Below, piece by piece: positions 6,539 to 14,939 of a stretch of 41,324 bases of DNA. The stretch is taken from NCBI GenBank assembly GCA_948442615.1, contig CAOJSG010000013.1:1-41324 (forward strand), in the 5' to 3' direction. The DNA is from an uncultured Alistipes sp. (GTDB taxonomy: Bacteria > Bacteroidota > Bacteroidia > Bacteroidales > Rikenellaceae). A program made the position numbers and the translations under genes. Every line of letters starts with the position of its first letter. Position 1 is the stretch's first letter. The notes beneath the pieces were generated by a model. The model was not told where the DNA came from. It saw nothing but the letters and a program-made list of their open reading frames with translations, and did no database searches.

Positions 6539-8755
6539 TTAATTCAGTGTCCGTTTGATCGATTCTACCCCTTTTATTTTGCGCATGCGGTCGAGCAGCG
6601 CCTGGAGACTTTCGGTATCCTTGACATAGAGGCTGATATCGCCTTCGAAAATTCCGTCGTGGCTTTGGATGTTGATTTCGCGGATGTTGATGCTGAAATC
6701 GCCCGTAACGACTTTCGCCATGTCGAGCAGGATGCCCGTGCGGTCGATGCCGCGGAGCGCGACAGTCGAAAGATAGGATTTCGCCTTATGCTGGGACCAT
6801 TTGATCTCCTCTTTGACGATGTTCTTGCCGAACTGACTGGCCAGGCGGTTCAGTTCGTCGCAAGTCGATTTGTGGACGATGATGCGCCCCGTGGCGGGAT
6901 CGCGGTAGCCGACCACGCTGTCGCCCGGAATGGGTTTGCAGCAGGCGGCGATTTCGAATTGCGGTTCCGGTGTTTCCCGGTTGTCCGGCCGCTCCGGCGG
7001 CGTCTCGGATGCGTCGTCCTTCTCCTCGTCCTTCTTGTTGTTGATGAAGAGGGTCCAGAATTTCAGGATCTTTATCTTCGAGTTGGTTCTCAGTATCTTC
7101 TCCAGGTTGTCCAGGCTGACGATGCCGGCCCCGATCTTGCTGTACAGCTCCTCCTTGTTGTTGCTTTCGTATGCCGGGACGATCTTGCGCAGTACGCGGC
7201 CGCTGAGTTGGATGTTCAGCGATTTCATCTTCTCGTCGAGCATTTGCATGCCGCGCTCGATGTTGTGCTGGCGTTCGCGTTTGAGGAAGTTTTTTATGGC
7301 TTGTTTGGCCTTGGCCGTGGTGACTATCTCCAGCCATTCGGGCTTCGGGCGCGCCGTGTCGGCCGTGATGATTTCGATCTGATCGCCGCTGTTGAGCTGG
7401 GTGGTGACCGGTTCGAGCTTGTGGTTGATCTTGGCGCTGATGGCGTTGTTGCCGATTTTCGAATGGACGTCGTAAGCGAAGTCGAGTGCCGTGGCGCCGA
7501 ATGGCAGTTTTCGGGATTCGCCTTTCGGTGTAAAAACCACTATTTCTGACGTATACAGCGATAGCTTGAAGTTGTCCAGGAAGTCTACGGCGTTCTCCGT
7601 CGGGCTGTTCAGCGCCGTACGGATCTGCTTGAGCCACTTGTCGAATTCGTCTTCGTCCTGCGAGATGGTGGCGTGCTTGTATTTCCAGTGTGCGGCGAAA
7701 CCGCGTTCGGCGATGTCCTCCATGCGCTGCGTGCGGATCTGCACTTCGACCCACACGCCGTCGGGGCCCATGACCGTCGAGTGGAGCGCTTCGTAGCCGT
7801 TGGCTTTGGGCATCGAAATCCAGTCGCGCAACCGGTCGGGCTTGGGGGTGTAGAGGTCGGTGATCGTCGAATAGATCTGCCAGCACTGGGTCTTCTCCGA
7901 GGGGAACGGCAGCGGTTTGAAGACGATCCGGATGGCGAACAGGTCGTAGACCTCTTCGAACGGGATCTGCTTGCGCTGCATCTTGTTCCAGATGGAGTAG
8001 ACGCTCTTCACGCGGCCCGATATTTCGTAGTTGATGTGGTCGCGGTTCAGGGCCGCGATGATCGGGGCGTTGAACTTGTCGATGAACTCCCGGCGCGTCG
8101 CCTCCGTTTCGTTGAGTTTCTGCGTGATTTCGGCATAGGCTTTCGGAAAGCGGTATTTCATGCAGAGGTCCTCCAGCTCGCTTTTGATCGCGTAGAGCCC
8201 CAGCCGGTAGGCCAGCGGCGCGAACAGATAGATCGTCTCGCTCGTGATCTTGATCTGTTTGTTCATGGGCATCGATCCCAGCGTGCGCATGTTGTGCAGG
8301 CGGTCGGCGATTTTTATCAGAATGACCCGCACGTCGTCCGAGAGCGTCAGGAGCACTTTGCGGAAATATTCGGCCTGCTCCGAGGTGTCGGCATTGAAGA
8401 CGCCCGACATTTTCGTCAGCCCGTCGACCATCGACGCGATCTTCGGGCCGAATATCCGCTCCATATCTTCCACGGTGTATTCGGTGTCCTCGACCACGTC
8501 GTGCAGCAGCGATGCGACGACCGATTTGACGCCCAGCCCGATTTCGTCGATGACGATCCGCGCCACGGCGATGGGATGCAGCAGATACGGCTCGCCCGAG
8601 CGGCGCCGCACTCCCTGATGCGCCTCCTTGGCGAGGAAGAAGGCCCGTTTTATCAGATTCCAGTCCTCGTCGTTCTTGCAGATCTTCGTACACGACAGGA
8701 GCAGTTCCTCCCACTTCTCCTTGATGAGCAATTCGTCTTCGGTCGTATAGTCCAT
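6539..8755 (-). CDS. rel: Bifunctional (p)ppGpp synthetase/hydrolase, Rel/SpoT family
   Basis: A 738-residue long RelA/SpoT homologue that makes and degrades the alarmone (p)ppGpp. The N-terminal HD hydrolase domain is intact: HP at 60-61, HDVVEDT with His85/Asp86 and Glu89/Asp90, and ADRLHN at 150-155. The synthetase domain follows (GRVKSVYSIWNKM, then VYDLFAIRI, ~245-350). The TGS domain (~390-450) begins near VFTPKGESRKLP and contains ALDFAYDVHSKIG. A Cys-containing conserved region has AACCKPIPGD, and an ACT domain closes the protein (~660-738, GIDRTGILLDMAKVV). Both halves keep their motifs, so it is bifunctional rather than a degenerate RelA. It is first in a unit with the small membrane protein downstream. 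No promoter is visible in the 520-bp region before it. Confidence 0.95.
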   Translation of the reverse strand: MDYTTEDELLIKEKWEELLLSCTKICKNDEDWNLIKRAFFLAKEAHQGVRRRSGEPYLLHPIAVARIVIDEIGLGVKSVVASLLHDVVEDTEYTVEDMERIFGPKIASMVDGLTKMSGVFNADTSEQAEYFRKVLLTLSDDVRVILIKIADRLHNMRTLGSMPMNKQIKITSETIYLFAPLAYRLGLYAIKSELEDLCMKYRFPKAYAEITQKLNETEATRREFIDKFNAPIIAALNRDHINYEISGRVKSVYSIWNKMQRKQIPFEEVYDLFAIRIVFKPLPFPSEKTQCWQIYSTITDLYTPKPDRLRDWISMPKANGYEALHSTVMGPDGVWVEVQIRTQRMEDIAERGFAAHWKYKHATISQDEDEFDKWLKQIRTALNSPTENAVDFLDNFKLSLYTSEIVVFTPKGESRKLPFGATALDFAYDVHSKIGNNAISAKINHKLEPVTTQLNSGDQIEIITADTARPKPEWLEIVTTAKAKQAIKNFLKRERQHNIERGMQMLDEKMKSLNIQLSGRVLRKIVPAYESNNKEELYSKIGAGIVSLDNLEKILRTNSKIKILKFWTLFINNKKDEEKDDASETPPERPDNRETPEPQFEIAACCKPIPGDSVVGYRDPATGRIIVHKSTCDELNRLASQFGKNIVKEEIKWSQHKAKSYLSTVALRGIDRTGILLDMAKVVTGDFSINIREINIQSHDGIFEGDISLYVKDTESLQALLDRMRKIKGVESIKRTLN

Positions 8756-9277
8756 ATGCTTGTCAATCTGTTGCTTTCTGCCTGGATCATCCCGATGCCG
8801 CGGTGTCCCGGCCGCGCAGCGCCCGGATGGGCATCTGCGTTTCCGGCCGTCGGCTCCGGAGCATGCCGTTCGCGGATTTCATGCGAAGACCGTCGTCGTT
8901 ACCCTGCCTCTTCGAACGGGAAAACCGCAGGCATGCATCGCCCGCAGTTTTCATGTCCGCGCCGGCAACTGCCGGCAGCCGGTTTCGTCCGCCGCTTTCC
9001 TGTCCGTCGCGCAGTTTTCTGATCCACTGCGCCGCTTCCGATCTCGTCCGCCGCTTCTGGTTTGTCCGCCGCTTCTCGCGGATGCCGTACCGTGTTTTGT
9101 TTCGGTTCGGTCCGGCAGGTCTTCAGTCCCGGGATTTCCGGCGGCCTCGCGGCCGATGAGGCGGATGCTTTCGCGATGCCGCATGCGCCGTTCATGCGGA
9201 GAGGACCGTTTGCCGTCCCCTCCTGCGGCAGGGATCCTGCAAATCCGATGCTTTTTCCGGTAGTCCCGTTCGTGCGG
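8756..9277. other. Intergenic region between recA and rel, no supported gene
   Basis: This 522-bp GC-rich gap has open frames on both strands, but their composition is Arg/Pro/Ala-rich and unlike real proteins, with no motif. It contains short imperfect repeats of GTCCGCCGCTT (near 8987, 9046 and 9065) and a small GCAGG/CCTGC stem near 9230-9242. The rel promoter is presumably here but does not match TAnnTTTG. Confidence 0.5.
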
Positions 9278-10291
9278 TTACTCTTTCGGCGCCTTCATCG
9301 CTTCGCGGACCTTGGCCTCGATCTCGTTCCGCAGCTCTTCGTTGTTCTTGAGCAGCTCCTTCACCGAATCGCGCCCCTGGCCGATCTTCTTCTCGCCGTA
9401 CGAGAACCACGAGCCGGCCTTCTTGATCACGCCGTAGTCGACGCCCAGATCGATGATTTCGCCCACTTTCGAGATTCCTTCGCCGAACATGATGTCGAAC
9501 TCCGCGCGTTTGAACGGGGGCGCCACCTTGTTCTTCACCACCTTCACCTTCGTGCGGGTTCCCAGCTGCTCCTCGCCGTCCTTGATGACCGAGACGCGGC
9601 GGATGTCGATGCGGACGCTGGCGTAGAATTTCAGTGCGTTGCCGCCGGTCGTGGTCTCCGGGTTGCCGTATACGACGCCGATCTTGTCGCGCAGCTGGTT
9701 GATGAAGATGCAGACGGTTTTGGTTTTCGAGATGCTTGACGTCAGCTTCCGCAGCGCCTGCGACATCAGACGTGCCTGCAGGCCCATCTTCGAGTCGCCC
9801 ATTTCGCCTTCGATCTCGGCCTTGGGGGTCAGCGCCGCCACCGAGTCGATCACGATGATGTCGATCGCGCTGGAGCGGATCAGCGAGTCGGCGATTTCGA
9901 GCGCCTGCTCGCCGTTGTCGGGCTGCGAGATCAGCAGGTTGTCGACATCCACGCCCAGCTTCTGGGCATAGAAGCTGTCGAACGCATGTTCGGCGTCGAT
10001 GAAGGCTGCGATGCCGCCCGCCTTCTGCGCCTCGGCGATCGCGTGGATGGCGAGGGTGGTCTTACCCGACGATTCGGGACCGTAGATTTCGACTACGCGG
10101 CCTTTGGGGTATCCGCCCACGCCGAGCGCCATGTCGAGGGTCAGCGATCCGGTCGGGATGACGGGGATGTCGTTGACCTCCTGCGAGTTCATCCGCATGA
10201 TCGATCCCTTGCCGAAATCTTTCTCTATCTTCTCCATTACCGCGTTCAAGACTTTGAGCTTGTCCGGGTTTGCCTGTGTTTTTTCTGCCAT
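9278..10291 (-). CDS. recA: Recombinase RecA
   Basis: A 337-residue RecA, the DNA-dependent ATPase that forms filaments on single-stranded DNA for homologous recombination and triggers LexA-type autocleavage where such repressors exist. Walker A is GPESSGKT (71-78). IDAEHAFD (~97-104) and VIDSVAAL (~143-150) are conserved. The L2 loop region is [20 protein letters not shown], and ALKFYASVR follows. The C-terminus is short and mixed in charge. It lies 84 bp after bcp on the same strand with no terminator or promoter between, so the two may be co-transcribed. I saw no LexA-like operator nearby. Confidence 0.98.
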   Translation of the reverse strand: MAEKTQANPDKLKVLNAVMEKIEKDFGKGSIMRMNSQEVNDIPVIPTGSLTLDMALGVGGYPKGRVVEIYGPESSGKTTLAIHAIAEAQKAGGIAAFIDAEHAFDSFYAQKLGVDVDNLLISQPDNGEQALEIADSLIRSSAIDIIVIDSVAALTPKAEIEGEMGDSKMGLQARLMSQALRKLTSSISKTKTVCIFINQLRDKIGVVYGNPETTTGGNALKFYASVRIDIRRVSVIKDGEEQLGTRTKVKVVKNKVAPPFKRAEFDIMFGEGISKVGEIIDLGVDYGVIKKAGSWFSYGEKKIGQGRDSVKELLKNNEELRNEIEAKVREAMKAPKE

Positions 10292-10375
10292 TATTTCGAA
10301 ATCGTTGTGTTGGTGTTCGTGTTTCGGGGCGCGAAGTACGGCCGCACCCGCCTGTGCCGTTTTCCGGGGTGCCGG

Positions 10376-10837
10376 CTATTCGTAGGAGTCGAGGATCTGC
10401 CGGTAGTGGTTTTTCGTGTCCACCTTCCTGAAGATCCGCTCGATGACGCCCTCCGGGTCGATGACGAAGGTCGTTCGGACCACGCCCATGTATTTGCGGC
10501 CGTACATGGCCTTTTCGACCCATACGCCGTAGGCTTCGCACGCCGTGTGCCCGGGGTCGGACAGCAGCGTGAAGTCCAGCGCGTGCTTCGTACAGAAGTT
10601 CAGGTGCGAACGTTCGCTGTCGGGGCTGATTCCCACGATGCGGAATCCGCGTGCCGCGAGCTCCTCCCTGCCGTCGCGCAGGTTGCACGCCTCGAGCGTG
10701 CAGCCCGGGGTGTTGTCCTTGGGATAGAAATAGAGTACCGTGCGCGTCCCCCGCAGGTCGGCGAGCGACAGTGGGTCGCCGTGCTGGTTCGTCAGTCTGA
10801 AATCGGGCGCGGGGTCGCCTGTACGAAGTTCCGTCAT
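10376..10837 (-). CDS. bcp: Thiol peroxidase Bcp (peroxiredoxin Q family)
   Basis: A 153-residue AhpC/TSA-fold peroxiredoxin that reduces hydrogen and organic peroxides in the cytoplasm, using thioredoxin-type reductants. The N-terminus GDPAPDFRL is typical. The active site PKDNTPGCTLEAC holds the peroxidatic Cys46 and, five residues later, the Cys51 that acts as resolving cysteine in two-Cys Bcp proteins. The conserved RTTFVIDPEG lies near residues 121-130. A TAACTTTG -7 element stands upstream at 10866-10873. recA follows 84 bp downstream on the same strand, which places oxidative-stress defence and DNA repair in one likely transcript. Confidence 0.96.
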   Translation of the reverse strand: MTELRTGDPAPDFRLTNQHGDPLSLADLRGTRTVLYFYPKDNTPGCTLEACNLRDGREELAARGFRIVGISPDSERSHLNFCTKHALDFTLLSDPGHTACEAYGVWVEKAMYGRKYMGVVRTTFVIDPEGVIERIFRKVDTKNHYRQILDSYE

Positions 10838-10865
10838 ACGCTTTCGGATGAAGGGATTTATTGTT

Positions 10866-10873
10866 CAAAGTTA
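10866..10873 (-). promoter_or_regulatory. -7 element of bcp(-recA) promoter (TAACTTTG)
   Basis: On the minus strand TAACTTTG matches TAnnTTTG, 28 bp before the bcp start, in an AT-rich stretch. The -33 region is T-rich rather than a clear TTTG. Confidence 0.65.
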
Positions 10874-11231
10874 GTGATTTTTCGCAAAAACCGGAAAAAT
10901 TTTCGATCGAATCGCATCCTTTCCCGCTTTGCAGCCCCGGGCTGCACGCCGTTCCGGACGAAGATGCCGGCAAGCAGCCGCACATACGGCCGTGCGTCCG
11001 CTGCGCCCGCCGCCGGGTGTGCGCAGCGTATATCGCTTGTTGACAGCCCTATATGCGGCCGCCCTCGACTTTGCCGCAGCGGTTTCGGATCCTCGGTGCG
11101 GGGCGGATTGCGCTGCCGGTCCGCGGCGGAGGCTGTCGGCTGTTCCGGAATTCGCTTTTCGTTGCGGAGGCATGCCTCCCTGGGGACCGGCCCGTATGCC
11201 GGGACGACGATCCGTGCCCTCCGTCTCCGAA
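10874..11231. other. Intergenic stretch between dnaA and bcp, nothing recognised
   Basis: GC-rich sequence between the bcp promoter and the dnaA terminator. Open frames exist on both strands, but none has a motif or plausible composition, and no RNA gene was recognised. Confidence 0.5.
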
Positions 11232-11232
11232 C

Positions 11233-11263
11233 GAAAAATGATCCGGAGTCTGTCCGGATCATT
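11233..11263 (-). terminator. Rho-independent terminator of dnaA
   Basis: A perfect 11-bp stem (AATGATCCGGA at 11237-11247, TCCGGATCATT at 11253-11263) with a 5-nt loop. The A-run on its left reads as TTTTT on the minus strand. It lies about 30 bp after the dnaA stop. Confidence 0.88.
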
Positions 11264-11294
11264 CTGCCTTGCCGTTCGCGAACTCGGCGGCCGC

Positions 11295-12710
11295 TTAACG
11301 TGCGAGTACCTCTTTTTCGATCTCCTCGACCTGTCGGCGGAAGGCCTTGTCGGTCTCCATGAGATTCGCCACCGCCTTGCACGAGTGGAGCACCGTCGCG
11401 TGGTTGCGTCCTCCGATCGCGGCTCCGATCGCCGTGAGCGGCGCTTTGGTGTGCTGCTTGGCCAGATACATGGCCACCTGCCGGGCCTGTGCGATTTCGC
11501 GCGTACGTTCCGTCGAGTTGAAGCGTTCGGGATCCAGATTCAGGTAGCCGCATACCACCTCCGTGATGTGGTCGATCGTGATCTCCTTCTGGTAGAGCTG
11601 CACGTAGACCTTCAGGATCTCCTTGGCCAGCGACGTGGTGATCTTGCGCCCCAGGAACGATGCGTTCGCGACCAGCGACGAGAGCGCGCCTTCGATTTCG
11701 CGCACGTTGGCCGAGATGTTTTCGGCCAGGAACGCGATCACCTCGTCCGAGATCTGCGCGTTGAGTTTCCTCGCCTTGGCGCGGATGATCTTCACCTTGG
11801 TGTCGTAGTCCGGCGTGCCGATCGGTGCCGCCATACCCCACTTGAACCGCGTCAGCAGACGCTGTTCGATGTCCTTCAGCTCCACGGGCGGCTTGTCCGA
11901 GGTCAGCACGAGCTGTTTGCCGGCCAGCTGCAGGTGGTTGAAGATGTTGAAGAAAGCGTTCTGCGTACCCGTCTTTCCCGTCAGCTCCTGGATGTCGTCG
12001 ATGATCAGCACGTCGATCGTCTGGTAGAAGTGGATGAAGTCGGGGATCTCGCCGTTCTTGTAGGCGGTCTGGAACTGCGCCTGGAACTTGTTCATCGAGA
12101 CGTAGAGCACCTGCAGCTCCGGATGGCGCTGCAACACCTCGTGGCCGATCGACTGCACGATATGGGTCTTCCCCAGGCCCGAGTTACCGTATATATACAG
12201 CGGGTTGAACGGGTTGTTGCCCGGGTTCACGGCCACGGAGACGCCGGCCGAGCGGGCCAGGCGGTTGCACTCCCCTTCGATGAAGGTGTCGAACGTGTAG
12301 TTGGGGTTCAGCTGCGGGTCGATCCTCAGTTTCTTGACGCCGGGTATCGCATACGGATTGTATTCCTTTATATTTGCGGTATTGTTGCGGGCGTTGAACC
12401 TGCGGATCGATGCGATGTCGGCCTCCTGCGGCGCCGCTGCGGACGCATCGGCCTTGGGCACGGCGTAGTACAGCCGGGTCTGCTGTCCGTAGAGCTGCGA
12501 GATGATCGGCCGCAGGAACGGGATGTAGTTCTTCTCGATCTGGTCGACGTAGCTCGCGTTGGGGACGCGCAGGCGCAACGTCGTGCCGTCGAACTCCAAC
12601 GGAACGATGGGCTGGAACCACTTCGCGAACTCCTCTTCGGAGGTCTGCGCCTTGATGCGGTCAAGGCAGTTCTGCCACATGTCGTTATATGTCTGCGCGT
12701 TACTCAGCAT
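11295..12710 (-). CDS. dnaA: Chromosomal replication initiator DnaA
   Basis: A 471-residue replication initiator that binds DnaA boxes at oriC, opens the duplex and loads helicase. Domain I (~1-80) has the typical CLDRIKAQTSEEEFAKWFQPI. A short linker (domain II) follows. The AAA+ domain III starts with LNPNYTFDTFIEG, with Walker A GNSGLGKT (175-182), Walker B VLIIDDIQ, sensor I LTSDKPP and the arginine-finger region QRLLTRFKWG. Domain IV carries the DnaA signature GGRNHATVLHSC in its DNA-binding HTH. Divergent from the phosphohexomutase gene across a 228-bp AT-rich intergenic region. A consensus DnaA box in its own promoter suggests autoregulation. Only one perfect box was seen, so oriC is not shown to be here. 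Confidence 0.98.
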   Translation of the reverse strand: MLSNAQTYNDMWQNCLDRIKAQTSEEEFAKWFQPIVPLEFDGTTLRLRVPNASYVDQIEKNYIPFLRPIISQLYGQQTRLYYAVPKADASAAAPQEADIASIRRFNARNNTANIKEYNPYAIPGVKKLRIDPQLNPNYTFDTFIEGECNRLARSAGVSVAVNPGNNPFNPLYIYGNSGLGKTHIVQSIGHEVLQRHPELQVLYVSMNKFQAQFQTAYKNGEIPDFIHFYQTIDVLIIDDIQELTGKTGTQNAFFNIFNHLQLAGKQLVLTSDKPPVELKDIEQRLLTRFKWGMAAPIGTPDYDTKVKIIRAKARKLNAQISDEVIAFLAENISANVREIEGALSSLVANASFLGRKITTSLAKEILKVYVQLYQKEITIDHITEVVCGYLNLDPERFNSTERTREIAQARQVAMYLAKQHTKAPLTAIGAAIGGRNHATVLHSCKAVANLMETDKAFRRQVEEIEKEVLAR

Positions 12711-12740
12711 GATCTGGGGGTTGCATCATTTTTGATGAGA

Positions 12741-12755
12741 CAAAGTTGTGAATAA
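12741..12755 (-). promoter_or_regulatory. dnaA promoter -7 element overlapping a DnaA box
   Basis: On the minus strand TTATTCACA (complement 12747-12755) matches the DnaA-box consensus TTATNCACA. It runs directly into CAACTTTG (complement 12741-12748), a one-base variant of the TAnnTTTG -7 element, about 30 bp before the dnaA start. Bound DnaA would block this promoter. Confidence 0.55.
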
Positions 12756-12851
12756 ATTCGTGAAAAGATTTCCGATTTGATGTTGTAATTTCACTTTTTT
12801 TATTTATGGAAAAACAACCGTGCGGAGGACCCAAATTTTAACTCGCTGATA

Positions 12852-12882
12852 TTGAATTATCGAAAATATATGCGTATATTTG
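12852..12882 (+). promoter_or_regulatory. Promoter of the phosphohexomutase gene
   Basis: TTG (12852-12854) and TATATTTG (12875-12882) are separated by 20 bp, an excellent match to the Bacteroidetes -33/-7 layout. The leader would be about 50 nt. Confidence 0.75.
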
Positions 12883-12938
12883 CATATAAAATTTTTGAGA
12901 CAACCTAATGTCGATCTATAAGCAAAACTGATAAAACT

Positions 12939-14681
12939 ATGGCAAACGAACTGGAACGGATGGTGCTGGAAAAGGCGCAGACCTGGCTGGACGGTCATTA
13001 TGACGACGAGACCAAAAAACAGGTCAAATATCTGATGGATAACGATATGAAGGAGCTCGTCGAGAGTTTCTACAAGGACCTCGAGTTCGGTACGGGCGGT
13101 CTGCGCGGCATCATGGGCGTGGGTTCCAACCGGATGAACATCTATACGGTGGGCGCTGCGACGCAGGGTCTTGCGAACTACCTGAAGAAGAACTTCGCGG
13201 GCGAGGCAATCCGCGTGGCCGTGGGGCACGACAGCCGCAACAATTCGCGCCTGTTCGCCGAGCGCGTGGCCGATATTTTCGCCTCGAACGGCTTCGCGGT
13301 CTATCTGTTCGACGCACTGCGCCCCACGCCCGAGTTGAGTTTCGCGATCCGCGAACTCAAGTGCCAGTCGGGCGTGGTGGTCACCGCATCGCACAACCCC
13401 AAGGAGTACAACGGCTATAAGGCCTATTGGACCGACGGGTCGCAGGTGACGGCGCCGCACGACAAGAACATCATCGAGGAGGTGGCCAAGATCACCGATG
13501 TGGACATGGTCCTCACGGGCAAGAATCCGGAGAACATCACCGTCCTCGACGAGAAGTTCGACGAGATCTACCTCGAGCGGGTGCACGCGCTGTCGCTGTC
13601 GCCCGAGAGCGTGCGCAAGCACAGCGACATGAAGATCATCTACACGCCGCTCCACGGCTCCGGCGTGCGGCTGGTGCCGGCTTCGCTGGCGAAGTTCGGT
13701 TTCACCAACGTGAAGCTGGTGCCCGAACAGGCGGTGGTCGACGGCAACTTCCCCACGGTCGAGTCGCCGAATCCCGAGGAGCGCAAGACGATGTCCATGG
13801 CCATCGACCTGGCCGCCAAGGAGGGGGCCGACCTGGTGCTGGCCACCGATCCCGATTCGGACCGCATCGGCGTGGCGCTGCGCAACAAGAAGGGCGAGTA
13901 CGTGCTGCTGAACGGCAACCAGACGCTGGTGCTGCTGCTGAGCTACCAGCTGACCCGCTGGGCCGAGCGCGGCGAGCTGGACGGCAACCAGTATGTCGTG
14001 AAGACGATCGTCACGTCGCAGATGGCCAATGCCGTGGCAGACTTCTTCAAGGTGAAGTGCTACGACTGCCTTACGGGCTTCAAGTATATCGCCAAGATCA
14101 TCCGCGAGAACGAAGGCAAGGCCAAGTACATCGGCGGCGGCGAAGAGTCGTTCGGCTACCTGGCCGGCGACTACGTGCGCGACAAGGACGCCGTGTCGGC
14201 CTGCTCGATGGCTGCCGAGGCGGCCGCCTGGGCGATGGATACGATGGGACTGACGCTCTTCGAGTGGCTGCAGCAGCTCTACGTGAAGTACGGTTTCTAC
14301 CGCGAGGGGCTGGTTTCGGTCGTCCGCAAGGGCAAGGAGGGCGCCGAACTGATCCAGAAGATGATGGTGGACTTCCGGGCCAATCCGCCCAAGACGATTC
14401 TCGGGTCTCCTGTGGTGAGAATCAACGATTTCCTGTCGCTGGAGCAGACCGATGTCGTGTCGGGTGCCAAGACGACCATCGAGCAGGACAAGAGCAATGT
14501 GCTGCAATGGTTCACCGAGGACGGCACCATCGTGTCGGTGCGCCCGTCGGGCACCGAACCGAAGATCAAGTTCTATTTCGGCGTGAAGGCGCCGCTGGCG
14601 TCGGTCGAGGATTACGACAAGGTGCTGGCCGAACTGGATGCCAAGATCGAGGGCATCAAGAAGGATCTTCGGCTGATCTGA
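12939..14681 (+). CDS. Phosphoglucomutase/phosphomannomutase (alpha-D-phosphohexomutase)
   Basis: A 580-residue enzyme that interconverts hexose 1- and 6-phosphates (glucose or mannose), feeding nucleotide-sugar and polysaccharide synthesis. All four phosphohexomutase landmarks are present. The phosphoserine loop is TASHNP (Ser151), the Mg-binding loop DPDSDR (304-309), the sugar-specificity loop GGEESFGYL (~405-415), and the C-terminal phosphate loop RPSGTEPKIK. FGTGGLRG (50-57) is typical of the long PGM2-like subgroup, which fits the length. The + strand promoter at 12852 and terminator at 14709 make it a single-gene unit divergent from dnaA. The sugar preference cannot be decided from sequence alone. 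Confidence 0.95.
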   Translation: MANELERMVLEKAQTWLDGHYDDETKKQVKYLMDNDMKELVESFYKDLEFGTGGLRGIMGVGSNRMNIYTVGAATQGLANYLKKNFAGEAIRVAVGHDSRNNSRLFAERVADIFASNGFAVYLFDALRPTPELSFAIRELKCQSGVVVTASHNPKEYNGYKAYWTDGSQVTAPHDKNIIEEVAKITDVDMVLTGKNPENITVLDEKFDEIYLERVHALSLSPESVRKHSDMKIIYTPLHGSGVRLVPASLAKFGFTNVKLVPEQAVVDGNFPTVESPNPEERKTMSMAIDLAAKEGADLVLATDPDSDRIGVALRNKKGEYVLLNGNQTLVLLLSYQLTRWAERGELDGNQYVVKTIVTSQMANAVADFFKVKCYDCLTGFKYIAKIIRENEGKAKYIGGGEESFGYLAGDYVRDKDAVSACSMAAEAAAWAMDTMGLTLFEWLQQLYVKYGFYREGLVSVVRKGKEGAELIQKMMVDFRANPPKTILGSPVVRINDFLSLEQTDVVSGAKTTIEQDKSNVLQWFTEDGTIVSVRPSGTEPKIKFYFGVKAPLASVEDYDKVLAELDAKIEGIKKDLRLI

Positions 14682-14708
14682 CGGCTTTGCCGGCATGCGA
14701 TTCCGGGC

Positions 14709-14746
14709 ACCCCGCTGCGATTCGTTGCAGCGGGGAGCTTTTTTTC
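14709..14746 (+). terminator. Rho-independent terminator of phosphohexomutase gene
   Basis: A perfect 9-bp stem (CCCCGCTGC at 14710-14718, GCAGCGGGG at 14727-14735) is followed closely by a run of seven T. The remaining ~190 bp to the next gene is GC-rich with no recognised signal. Confidence 0.9.
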
Positions 14747-14939
14747 CGGCTTGTCCGGCCGGTGCTCCGGTTGCCGGCCGGCCGATTGCATGCCGTGCGT
14801 ATTCGCGGGGATCGCGGCCCGTCCGGCGTCGCAGGATGCGGCGCGATGGCGTGAATCGGCGGTTTTCGGTCCGCCGGACCGGTTGCGCGTCGAGAATGGT
14901 CCGGCTTTTGTGCGGCTATGCGCAACATCGAATGCGAAT

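Noticed and set aside
7673..9022. A 449-residue + strand frame opposite the start of rel
   Set aside because: Composition is Arg/Val/Asp-rich shadow coding, and the minus strand encodes an intact Rel protein.
8899..9195. A 98-residue minus-strand frame between recA and rel
   Set aside because: It has an Ala/Arg/Pro-rich composition, no conserved motif, and overlapping frames of similar length on both strands.
12804..14696. A 630-residue open frame on the minus strand opposite the phosphohexomutase gene
   Set aside because: It mirrors the real gene in high-G+C sequence, has no family motif, and the + strand frame has a full set of enzyme motifs, promoter and terminator.
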